NCBI GenBank assembly: GCA_025996715.1
Contig: BNTQ01000130.1
Span: forward strand, 1 to 5,204
From: Bacteroidia bacterium
Lineage (GTDB): Bacteria > Bacteroidota > Bacteroidia > Bacteroidales > UBA932
Direction of reading: 5' to 3'
DNA length: 5,204 nucleotides
The notes under the pieces were generated by a model. That model made no database searches. It saw only the letters and a program-made list of their open reading frames with translations, and was not told where the DNA came from. Positions 1-4,785 of this stretch are shown one piece after another. Position numbers and translations under genes: made by a program. Every line of letters starts with the position of its first letter. Within the stretch, counting starts at the first letter, position 1.

Positions 1-281
1 CATTAGCGCAAAATGGCTACAAAGTGGAATATCTTAAAATGACAGAAAATAGTTTTGATATATATCTAAACGGGATTAGCACAGAACTTAAAAAGACCAC
101 AAGCCATAACAATTTAGTGGATTACGCTAAAAAAGCGGTGAATAAACAAGAGGCAAAATTGGTCGTTTTTGAATTTGAAACAATGACTGGTAACATACGA
201 GACGAACTGAACAAAATAAAAAGAATGAACATAAAAGTGAAGTACTTTACTACTGCCGATAAAATAATAATAGACCTATAA
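1..281 (+). CDS. CdiA-C-like (PD-(D/E)XK-type) protein, 5' end cut by window
   Basis: This is the C-terminal part of a paralogue of the gene at 495-965. The reading frame is open from position 3 (reading LAQNGYKVEYLK), so the GTG at 24 is internal and the real start lies left of the window. It keeps the core seen in the complete copy: a SFDIYLNG strand, then TELKK, then a helix with an NKQ motif. This resembles the D...ExK...Q signature of PD-(D/E)XK nucleases and the layout of CdiA C-terminal tRNA nuclease domains. The first 140 bases are almost identical to the second copy, then synonymous changes appear, and the last 40 or so residues diverge strongly (one codon shorter). The ending ADKIIIDL is still similar. 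The stop codon abuts the terminator of a minus-strand RNA gene. Membership of the family is inferred from layout, and toxin activity is unproven. Confidence 0.75.
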   Translation, partial: LAQNGYKVEYLKMTENSFDIYLNGISTELKKTTSHNNLVDYAKKAVNKQEAKLVVFEFETMTGNIRDELNKIKRMNIKVKYFTTADKIIIDL

Positions 282-309
282 AATACGAAGCCCCGACAAA
301 ATCGGGGCT
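280..309 (-). terminator. Intrinsic terminator of small RNA copy A
   Basis: A perfect 8-bp stem (AGCCCCGA at 289-296 with TCGGGGCT at 302-309) encloses a 5-nt loop. On the minus strand it is followed by TCGTATTTTA, a moderate T tract. On the plus strand the bases after the stem are AAGGGTGG, so it is not a good terminator for the upstream protein gene. Confidence 0.6.
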
Positions 310-353
310 AAGGGTGGTACGAACCTTGCGGCACGTTCCTAAAACGTTTCACG
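280..353 (-). ncRNA. Putative small RNA, copy A, convergent with nuclease-like gene
   Basis: A compact minus-strand transcription unit: a promoter at 357-388, a body of about 74 nt and an intrinsic terminator at 280-309. The predicted start is about 353, four bases after the -7 box, and could be off by a few bases. The body contains a hairpin at 316-339 with 10-nt arms, eight pairs (one of them G-U), A-A and U-U mismatches, and a GCAA tetraloop when read on the minus strand. A GNRA loop and the T-rich tail both exist only in the minus direction. No minus-strand ORF fits here. The same unit recurs at 964-1040. I do not recognise the RNA. It could be a regulator or antitoxin for the neighbouring protein, or an independent small RNA. 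Confidence 0.55.
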
Positions 354-406
354 CAACAAAGGTATGTCAATTTTATTTAATATCCAAATAATTGTGAATT
401 ATTTTT
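311..406. repeat. Direct repeat block, copy A (matches 998-1093)
   Basis: A 96-bp block repeats at 998-1093 with only three differences that I count, all C/T changes near the predicted RNA start (348, 350, 352 against 1035, 1037, 1039). It holds the small RNA core, its promoter and an A/T-rich upstream stretch. The stem just left of it is not conserved in sequence between copies. Confidence 0.9.
357..388 (-). promoter_or_regulatory. Bacteroidota-type promoter for small RNA copy A
   Basis: Read on the minus strand it is TTTG (385-388), a 20-nt spacer, then TACCTTTG (357-364). This fits the TTTG / TAnnTTTG consensus of the primary sigma factor in Bacteroidota. The region beyond -33 is A/T-rich, like an UP element. 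The whole element is preserved in copy B. Confidence 0.65.
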
Positions 407-409
407 TTT

Positions 410-441
410 CAGCGACCAACGAACAGCAACCAGCGACCAAC
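410..441. repeat. CAGCGACCAAC-type intergenic repeat, copy A (matches 1109-1140)
   Basis: A 32-bp stretch with two CAGCGACCAAC units flanking a CAGCAAC core. It recurs at 1109-1140 with three differences. It marks the right edge of each duplicated module, so the repeating unit is about 690-700 bp. Confidence 0.75.
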
Positions 442-476
442 ATAGCACAGACTACAAAAAATGAAATAAAAGATGT

Positions 477-484
477 TAACTTTG
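477..484 (+). promoter_or_regulatory. -7 box for nuclease-like gene
   Basis: TAACTTTG matches the TAnnTTTG -7 consensus and ends 10 bases before the ATG at 495. No TTTG lies at the expected -33 distance, so the promoter may be weak or need help. Transcription would start near 488-491. That gives an almost leaderless message if 495 is the start, or an A-rich leader of about 23 nt if the ATG at 513 is used. Confidence 0.45.
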
Positions 485-494
485 CAATTCAAAA

Positions 495-965
495 ATGAAT
501 AGAAACAACAAAATGGATTCACACGCAGAATATATTTTGCACAATGCGGCTCGATGGCGGCTTGACTTTTTTGACAGCCAAAAAGGCGGGTATTTAGTTG
601 TTGATAATGAACGAATAGAACAAAGCAAGGTGAATAAACAAGAAATGGAGAAGTACAAAAAAGAGTACAATATGTGCCTAACATTAGCGCAGAATGGCTA
701 CAAAGTGGAATATCTTAAAATGACAGAAAATAGTTTTGATATATATCTAAACGGGATTAGCACAGAACTTAAAAAGACCACAAGCCATAACAATTTAGTG
801 GATTACGCAAAAAAGGCAGTGAATAAACAAGAGGCAAAATTAGTAGTATTTGAACTTGAAACAATGAATGCTGAAACAATGAAAGAGATGTTGAAACTAA
901 AAGTTATGAATATACCTGTAAAATACTATTTAACAAATGATAAAACACACATTATTGACCTATAA
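495..965 (+). CDS. CdiA-C-like putative nuclease (PD-(D/E)XK-type), 156 aa
   Basis: A small soluble protein without signal peptide or membrane segment. Residues 1-55 are a charged, mostly helical lead-in. From 56 the order is a helix (EYNMCLTLAQNGYKVEYL), a strand with Asp82 (SFDIYLNG), a strand with Glu91-Leu-Lys93, a helix (NNLVDYAKKAV), Lys111-Gln112, and a VVFELE strand. This D...ExK...Q order fits the PD-(D/E)XK fold, as in CdiA C-terminal tRNA nuclease toxins and related Bacteroidota phage/toxin proteins. An RNA or DNA nuclease role is inferred, not shown. No immunity protein gene follows; a minus-strand RNA gene abuts the stop codon instead. The ATG at 495 gives the longest frame, but the one at 513 (MDSHAEYIL) is equally possible given the -7 box at 477-484. 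The gene is visibly more A/T-rich than the genes from 1550 on, which suggests transfer. Confidence 0.75.
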   Translation: MNRNNKMDSHAEYILHNAARWRLDFFDSQKGGYLVVDNERIEQSKVNKQEMEKYKKEYNMCLTLAQNGYKVEYLKMTENSFDIYLNGISTELKKTTSHNNLVDYAKKAVNKQEAKLVVFELETMNAETMKEMLKLKVMNIPVKYYLTNDKTHIIDL

Positions 966-997
966 AAAATCAACAGCCGAATATTGCTATTCGGCTG
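964..997 (-). terminator. Intrinsic terminator of small RNA copy B
   Basis: A perfect 10-bp stem, CAGCCGAATA (974-983) with TATTCGGCTG (988-997), has a 4-nt loop. On the minus strand it is followed by TTGATTTTTTA, a clear T tract. The plus-strand side is followed by AGGGTGG, so it faces left only. Confidence 0.8.
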
Positions 998-1040
998 AGG
1001 GTGGTACGAACCTTGCGGCACGTTCCTAAAACGTCTTATG
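964..1040 (-). ncRNA. Putative small RNA, copy B, convergent with nuclease-like gene
   Basis: The second copy of the minus-strand unit, about 77 nt: promoter at 1044-1075, predicted start near 1040, GCAA-loop hairpin at 1003-1026, terminator at 964-997. The RNA core from 998 to 1034 is identical to copy A. The terminator stem has a completely different sequence but the same position and orientation, which is good evidence that a terminator is being preserved. The T tract overlaps the stop codon of the 156-aa gene, so the RNA is complementary to any mRNA that reads past that stop. I do not recognise the family. A regulatory or antitoxin RNA is a possibility only. Confidence 0.6.
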
Positions 1041-1093
1041 CAACAAAGGTATGTCAATTTTATTTAATATCCAAATAATTGTGAATTATTTTT
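998..1093. repeat. Direct repeat block, copy B (matches 311-406)
   Basis: The second copy of the 96-bp block carrying the small RNA core and promoter, with three C/T differences from copy A. The similarity stops sharply at both ends: at the terminator stem on the left and at TTTTTG on the right. Confidence 0.9.
1044..1075 (-). promoter_or_regulatory. Bacteroidota-type promoter for small RNA copy B
   Basis: On the minus strand: TTTG (1072-1075), a 20-nt spacer, TACCTTTG (1044-1051). It is identical to the copy A promoter, including the spacer length and the A/T-rich upstream stretch. Confidence 0.65.
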
Positions 1094-1108
1094 GTAAAAA
1101 AACTTTTT

Positions 1109-1140
1109 CAGTAACCAACTAACAGCAACCAGCGACCAAC
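1109..1140. repeat. CAGCGACCAAC-type intergenic repeat, copy B (matches 410-441)
   Basis: A 32-bp repeat with three differences from 410-441. Its right half is also the left arm of the inverted repeat at 1128-1166. Confidence 0.75.
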
Positions 1141-1166
1141 GAGGCACTTGCCCATTGGTCGCTGGT
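1128..1166. repeat. Inverted repeat, 12-bp arms
   Basis: ACCAGCGACCAA (1128-1139) pairs perfectly with TTGGTCGCTGGT (1155-1166) around a 15-nt loop. The arms come from the CAGCGACCAAC dispersed repeat family. There is no T tract after it in either direction except a short TATTATTCC on the plus side, so a terminator role is weak. It could mark the end of the duplicated module. Confidence 0.7.
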
Positions 1167-1170
1167 ATTA

Positions 1171-1196
1171 TTCCCCCTTAGGGGGTTAGGGGGTGG
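1171..1196. repeat. C/G-run intergenic repeat
   Basis: CCCCCTTAGGGGG (1173-1185) is an inverted repeat with a TTA loop, followed by a further TTAGGGGG unit. Runs like this occur widely between genes in Bacteroidota genomes. It sits directly downstream of the sorting-domain fragment's stop codon and may act as its 3' hairpin. Confidence 0.55.
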
Positions 1197-1388
1197 TTAT
1201 TGTTTCACCACCTTTGCCACCCGATTGCCCACCTTTACAAGGTACACGCCTGCGGGCAAATGCGAAATGTTGATGGTAATGTTACCACCCTGTAGAGACG
1301 TGGCATGCCGCGTCTCTACGAGAACGCTATTCACATTGTAAATCTCCACCTTGTCCCCCGCATTCCATTGTACATTGTCAATTGTCAA
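1197..1388 (-). pseudogene. T9SS type A C-terminal sorting domain fragment
   Basis: The minus strand encodes about 63 residues ending in a typical T9SS type A sorting domain tail: VEIYNVNSVLVE, then ITINISHLPAGVYLVKVG and a basic end RVAKVVKQ. In complete proteins this domain is the last part of a large secreted protein with an N-terminal signal peptide. It targets the protein through the outer membrane and is then removed. Here only the tail is present: a TAA stop lies directly upstream of the TTG at 1386-1388, and there is no signal peptide, cargo domain or usual YPNP-type opening. A palindromic repeat (1292-1319) is embedded in frame and supplies the residues ETRHATSLQ. I read this as a remnant left by rearrangement at the repeats around 1374-1390. 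A functional short gene with a TTG start is unlikely. Confidence 0.75.
1292..1319. repeat. 28-bp palindrome inside sorting-domain fragment
   Basis: GTAGAGACG (1292-1300) pairs with CGTCTCTAC (1311-1319), and the pairing continues through the centre (GGCATGCC) with one T-G mismatch. GTAGAGACG...CGTCTCTAC palindromes recur as dispersed elements in some bacterial genomes (recalled, not searched). The insertion adds codons without breaking the frame. Confidence 0.75.
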
Positions 1389-1390
1389 TT
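1374..1390. repeat. ATTGTCA tandem repeat at 5' edge of fragment
   Basis: ATTGTCA ATTGTCA ATT, about 2.4 units of 7 bp, lies exactly where the sorting-domain homology ends. It is a plausible junction for the deletion or insertion that truncated the gene. Confidence 0.6.
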
Positions 1391-1492
1391 AACTGCAACG
1401 CCCCTCGTTCAGCGCAATATATGAGAATGTTGAGTGGCAATGCAATTGTCGCTCAACAATCATGCATATTCCGCTCAACGGAGGGCTACAAA
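1389..1492. other. Intergenic stretch with a weak inverted repeat
   Basis: No gene is recognisable. GTTGAGTG (1429-1436) can pair with CGCTCAAC (1450-1457) around a 13-nt loop, and a second CGCTCAACG follows at 1472-1480. I see no continuation of the sorting-domain coding sequence in the minus-strand frames I checked by eye. Confidence 0.4.
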
Positions 1493-1525
1493 AAAAGCCC
1501 CCAAGCGGGAGGCAGGGGGGCTTTT
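1493..1525 (-). terminator. Intrinsic terminator of the lipoprotein gene
   Basis: AAAAGCCCCC (1493-1502) pairs with GGGGGCTTTT (1516-1525) around a 13-nt loop. It lies 24 bases after the lipoprotein stop. On the minus strand the stem runs into a TTTTTTTG tail. The plus side also ends in TTTTCTTTTT, so it can stop transcription from both sides. Confidence 0.85.
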
Positions 1526-1549
1526 CTTTTTAAAATCACAACTCAGACA

Positions 1550-2713
1550 TTATTCTGCCACGCTGCGGACGGGAAAGCCTGTCCTGCGGCCGTCGCTGCC
1601 CACGCTGGCGTCGCCGCTGCTGAACAGTAGTCTGTCGGCGTTCGCCGCATTCACCGTACTACTCCAGTAGTAGCCGTACGTGTCTGCGTGGTTGAGCAAA
1701 CTGCTGGTGCCGGAGCGGTAGCCTGCTGCAGGCAGGAAAAGAGTGTTACCCGAAGCAATGTCGGTAAACAATCGACCGATAGCAGGTGTAGTAACCCATT
1801 CCTGAGATACCTTTTCGGAGTCTAACAGTTTGTTGAGTTCTGCCTCAGTAGGTACGCGCCAACCTTCGGGCGAGGGGTCATTCTCTTCCGCCCAATTGTT
1901 GCCTTCAGGAGTAGTAGCATCCCAACCAGTTACAGCGCCTGTGGCATCCCACGCTGCTATTCTGTTCCACTGATAAAACTTGCCGGGGGCTTCGGGCGTG
2001 GCTGCAAATGTACCGAAGTCGTCCACATTGCGTTTTGCCCATACTACGCCGTTAATCTCTACGCCAAGTCCTTCTATGGTCAGGTTAAGCACGATGTCTG
2101 CCGCTCCGTTTGCCGATACGGTAAGGGTTGCCGCAGCATCAAGAGTTTGAGGCGTTGCGCTGACGGTAAAACCTATTTCGGTTTTCGTAACCGTTACCCA
2201 CGTCTGGTCGGAAACAGCATCCCACGAAGCCTGATTAGTGCTTACCGTAAAGGCAACGTTGCCGTCAGCCGTGCCGTCGGCTGCAAAGGCGATGGCGGTT
2301 TGCTCGGCGGGCGTGAGGGCGAGCGTGGGCGCTGCCGCTGCCTGCGTTACCGCGAGCACAACAGAGGTTGCCGTACCCGCCGAAACGGTAACATTTGCCG
2401 CTTCGGGTGCGGTGACTGCGGTGTTTTCCGCCGCGACAAGGGTAAACCCTGTTGCGGTTTTGTTTACCGTAACCCACGTTTTGTTCGCAACGGCGTTCCA
2501 CTCGCTCTGATTGGTGGCTACGGTAAACGTGGCGTTGCCGTCAGCCGAGCCATCAGCCTTGAACTTCACTTCCGTCTGAAACGGGTTGATACTTAACGAA
2601 GGCGTTTCGCCTTTGTCTTCGTCCTTGTCTTTTTTACAGGACGTTGCTACTACGGCAGCGCTCATCATAAAGACGGCTGCCAACGATTTGAAACTAAGAT
2701 TTAATTTGTTCAT
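1550..2713 (-). CDS. BACON-like/FISUMP surface lipoprotein, 387 aa
   Basis: An exported lipoprotein. Residues 1-26 are a type II signal peptide (basic start, hydrophobic core, lipobox VATSC with Cys26). The mature protein begins CKKDKDEDKGE, an acidic tail like the lipoprotein export signals that place Bacteroidota proteins on the cell surface. Residues 39-124 and 129-213 are two similar beta-rich repeats (ADGxADGNxxFTVxTNQxxW, then TWVTVxKT) that look like BACON-type domains. Residues 218-385 form a FISUMP domain (Fibrobacter succinogenes major paralogous, TIGR02145-like), shown by VVWAKRNVD, GWRVPTEAEL, LFLPAAGYR, GYYWSST and the closing PVRSV. No catalytic residues are evident, so binding or adhesion is the likely role, but the ligand is unknown. 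The ATG at 2713 is fixed by the signal peptide. The gene is transcribed alone, divergently from the AraC-type regulator, and has its own terminator. Confidence 0.88.
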   Translation of the reverse strand: MNKLNLSFKSLAAVFMMSAAVVATSCKKDKDEDKGETPSLSINPFQTEVKFKADGSADGNATFTVATNQSEWNAVANKTWVTVNKTATGFTLVAAENTAVTAPEAANVTVSAGTATSVVLAVTQAAAAPTLALTPAEQTAIAFAADGTADGNVAFTVSTNQASWDAVSDQTWVTVTKTEIGFTVSATPQTLDAAATLTVSANGAADIVLNLTIEGLGVEINGVVWAKRNVDDFGTFAATPEAPGKFYQWNRIAAWDATGAVTGWDATTPEGNNWAEENDPSPEGWRVPTEAELNKLLDSEKVSQEWVTTPAIGRLFTDIASGNTLFLPAAGYRSGTSSLLNHADTYGYYWSSTVNAANADRLLFSSGDASVGSDGRRTGFPVRSVAE

Positions 2714-2761
2714 AACAAAAAAACATTTAATTATTAAAAAACTATTAATTTATCCAAAGTG

Positions 2762-2769
2762 CAAAAGTA
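2762..2769 (-). promoter_or_regulatory. -7 box of the lipoprotein gene
   Basis: On the minus strand it reads TACTTTTG, matching TAnnTTTG. It lies about 49 bases upstream of the ATG and predicts a leader of about 45 nt. No TTTG is seen at the -33 position; that region is taken up by the palindrome at 2786-2817, which suggests a promoter that depends on an activator. Confidence 0.6.
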
Positions 2770-2785
2770 CAGCAATGGATTATAG

Positions 2786-2817
2786 AAGTGGTCGCAATTT
2801 ATGAATTGCGACCACTT
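2786..2817. promoter_or_regulatory. Perfect palindrome, candidate operator
   Basis: AAGTGGTCGCAATT (2786-2799) pairs exactly with AATTGCGACCACTT (2804-2817) around TATG. Its centre is about 45 bases upstream of the predicted lipoprotein transcription start, a typical activator position, and about 95 bases upstream of the regulator's predicted start. Neither flank has a T tract, which argues against a terminator. Binding by the divergent AraC-type protein is a guess; AraC-family sites are more often direct repeats. Confidence 0.55.
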
Positions 2818-2840
2818 TGTTGTATTTGAAGGAGAAATAA

Positions 2841-2853
2841 GCCGGTAGCCGGC
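2841..2853. repeat. Small GC hairpin upstream of regulator promoter
   Basis: GCCGG (2841-2845) pairs with CCGGC (2849-2853) around a 3-nt loop, in an otherwise A/T-rich region about 30 bases upstream of the regulator's -7 box. Function unknown; it may be chance. Confidence 0.35.
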
Positions 2854-2884
2854 ATGTTATTCCTGTTTATAAAATAATTTTTAT

Positions 2885-2892
2885 TACTTTTG
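2885..2892 (+). promoter_or_regulatory. -7 box of the TPR-AraC regulator gene
   Basis: TACTTTTG matches TAnnTTTG and lies 23 bases before the ATG at 2916. The GTG at 2892 begins inside this box, so it cannot be the start codon. The upstream stretch is A/T-rich with only a poor -33 match (GTTTAT at 2865-2870). Confidence 0.6.
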
Positions 2893-2915
2893 TGGTCAAA
2901 AAAATAAACATCGGT

Positions 2916-4760
2916 ATGAATAAAATCGTTACTCTTTTCCTCCTTGCAACCCAGTTTGCCATATCAGCGTCTGCACAGGCTGGGAGAGATACGCTTATTC
3001 ACCTGCCCGCCTACACCGACCTGATGCTGTCTGCTCCGGTGAAAGTAAACCCCGATACCGTTTTCTATCATATCGCCACCCGCACGTATGCGGAAAACCT
3101 TGAAGAATTGTTCTGTTACTACGAAGAACGTGTGCTTAACCTTTCTCCTGAAGAATTGAAACAGGAAATCGAGCGTATGAAACAGGCTGCCCTCCGCTAC
3201 CGTAGCGACAAACCGGAAGTCGAAGCGGAATACCTTGCCGCCTATTCCGAAGAAACCGACCCGGTTGCAGCCATGCAGTCGGTACTGAGCCATGCAGAGG
3301 CACGCGGAGATTTGTATATGACCCTTCGCGCCCGCGAGTTCATCATTGTGAGAGCTTACCGGATGCAGTATTTCTATGTTCTTTTTCCGCACATCCTGAA
3401 GCAGTTGGCTGATTTGGAAAAAGTTTCCCCACAGGATTTCCCCGACAAACAATACTGCTATCATCATATCGGCAAAATCTATCTTGACTTCGGCGACTAC
3501 GACCGCGCCATTCCGCTGTTTCGGAAAGCCCTGCTCAACAACCCTGCATGGCGTACCTTTTACGACCAGGGAAATCTCCGGGCACGTTATTCGCTGGGGG
3601 GCTATTTTGCCTCTGTCAATGAGTTGGACAGCGCCGAATGTTATTTCCGCTCCATACTCGAAAGTTCCGACTCGGTAAAATTTCGTCCCATATACAACGC
3701 TCAGGCGGTCATCCAACTGGGACATATTGCCGTCCGCCGCAGGCAATATGACGAAGCCCTGCGCCTCTACCGGGAAGCCATTCCGGTGGTGACTGCCTAT
3801 AAGAACGACCTTTTGACCGTCGATATGCTTATCGGAACAGGAAACGCCAGTCTGGGGAAAGGCGACCTGAAGCAAACCAAAGCAATAATCGACTCCGTTC
3901 ATATCCTGCTCGACCATTTCCCGTCCACCGGTCAGGACCGCCACCTGACGGCTTTCTATCCGCTGCTGAGCAAGTATTATGCCCACACCGGCAACGAGCC
4001 GGCGGCATCGGCTTATCTCGACTCGACCCTCGCCGTCAATAAGCGAATAGAAAATCAATACAGCGTCATGCTCCTGCTGCGTGCCGAACAGGAAGATTTT
4101 CTGGCGCGGCAGCAACAGAAAGAACAGCAGATACGCCTGCGGGAACGGACGATAATAGCCGTTTCAGGTATTATGCTGCTGCTTGCAATTACACTAAGCA
4201 TCATTATCTATCTCTATCGCAAACGGCAAATCGCCTACCGCGAACTCGTCCGTAAAAACCTGCAATGGGCTGATGCCGATATGCCGCGGGAGGTCGGAAC
4301 GCCGGATGAAATTCGGGATGAAACGCCCGCAACGGAACCTGTCGAGACCGACAAAAAGGAAGCGGACAGCGGCAAAACAGCAACGCCTTCTGCGATGGAC
4401 ACAGTTTTAATGACCGAGATACGGCGGCGGATGATCACCGATAAAATATACACCAATCCCGCACTGACTGAGGACTGTTTGGCACGGGAATTGGGCATTA
4501 GCATCGCTTACGTCTCTGCGGCTGTCAATCGCTGCGAGCAGAGGCATTTCAACGCTTATATCAACGAATTTCGCGTGAAGGAAGCCATTCATCTGCTGTC
4601 GCAGCAGGCGAGCGCAGGCAAATCGGTCGATGAGATTGCCGATATGGCAGGCTTCAACGACCGTCAATCATTCTACCGCGTATTCAAAAAAACAACCGGA
4701 CTGTCGCCTACCGATTTCAGAAAGAACATGGGGAAAAAAGATACACTCCATGTACGTTGA
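2916..4760 (+). CDS. TPR-transmembrane-AraC-type transcriptional regulator, 614 aa
   Basis: A membrane-bound one-component regulator of a kind common in Bacteroidota. The ATG at 2916 is chosen because it begins a clean signal sequence (MNKIVTLFLLATQFAISASA, cleavage near Ala20-Gln21) and lies downstream of the -7 box. Residues of about 180-380 hold TPR-like helical repeats (for example YCYHHIGKIYLDFGDYDRAI at 180 and QLGHIAVRRRQYDEALRLY from 267), probably a periplasmic sensing or binding region. A charged helix (about 387-412) leads into one transmembrane segment (413-434, starting IIAVSGIMLLLAI, ended by RKRQ). A polar linker follows, then an AraC-type double helix-turn-helix domain in the cytoplasm (about 499-606: LTEDCLARELGISIAYVSAAV, then VDEIADMAGFNDRQSFYRVFK and TGLSPTDFRK). 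It has no kinase or receiver domain. The divergent lipoprotein gene is the most likely target; ligand unknown. Confidence 0.88.
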   Translation: MNKIVTLFLLATQFAISASAQAGRDTLIHLPAYTDLMLSAPVKVNPDTVFYHIATRTYAENLEELFCYYEERVLNLSPEELKQEIERMKQAALRYRSDKPEVEAEYLAAYSEETDPVAAMQSVLSHAEARGDLYMTLRAREFIIVRAYRMQYFYVLFPHILKQLADLEKVSPQDFPDKQYCYHHIGKIYLDFGDYDRAIPLFRKALLNNPAWRTFYDQGNLRARYSLGGYFASVNELDSAECYFRSILESSDSVKFRPIYNAQAVIQLGHIAVRRRQYDEALRLYREAIPVVTAYKNDLLTVDMLIGTGNASLGKGDLKQTKAIIDSVHILLDHFPSTGQDRHLTAFYPLLSKYYAHTGNEPAASAYLDSTLAVNKRIENQYSVMLLLRAEQEDFLARQQQKEQQIRLRERTIIAVSGIMLLLAITLSIIIYLYRKRQIAYRELVRKNLQWADADMPREVGTPDEIRDETPATEPVETDKKEADSGKTATPSAMDTVLMTEIRRRMITDKIYTNPALTEDCLARELGISIAYVSAAVNRCEQRHFNAYINEFRVKEAIHLLSQQASAGKSVDEIADMAGFNDRQSFYRVFKKTTGLSPTDFRKNMGKKDTLHVR

Positions 4761-4785
4761 GAAAACGTGTGATATATTTCTGCGG

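Noticed and set aside
282..309. Hairpins after the two nuclease-like genes as terminators of those genes
   Set aside because: On the plus strand neither stem is followed by a T tract. The T tract exists only on the minus strand, so they belong to the convergent RNAs.
311..441. Type III toxin-antitoxin RNA repeats or a CRISPR array
   Set aside because: The repeats come in only two copies almost 700 bp apart, contain a promoter rather than spacers, and lie downstream of the protein gene on the opposite strand.
409..684. Minus-strand frames rich in Phe, Cys and Leu
   Set aside because: Shadows of the A/T-rich 156-aa gene, with no promoter or family resemblance. The minus-strand small RNA promoters lie elsewhere and end before this region.
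1197..1388. Functional short gene starting at TTG 1388
   Set aside because: It lacks a signal peptide and cargo, which a T9SS sorting domain needs. The start falls inside a tandem repeat directly after a stop codon, and no promoter is visible.
2147..2596. Plus-strand open frames of up to 149 codons
   Set aside because: They are opposite the lipoprotein gene's BACON-like repeats; the product is arginine/glycine/cysteine-rich and has no family features.
2892..2915. GTG at 2892 as the start of the regulator gene
   Set aside because: It lies on the last base of the TACTTTTG -7 box and would add a charged VKKINIG stretch before a clean signal peptide. The ATG at 2916 fits better.
2964..4115. Long open frame of 383 codons on the minus strand
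   Set aside because: It is the antisense shadow of the TPR-AraC gene. The product has no recognisable domain, while the plus frame has a signal peptide, TPR, membrane helix and AraC domain.
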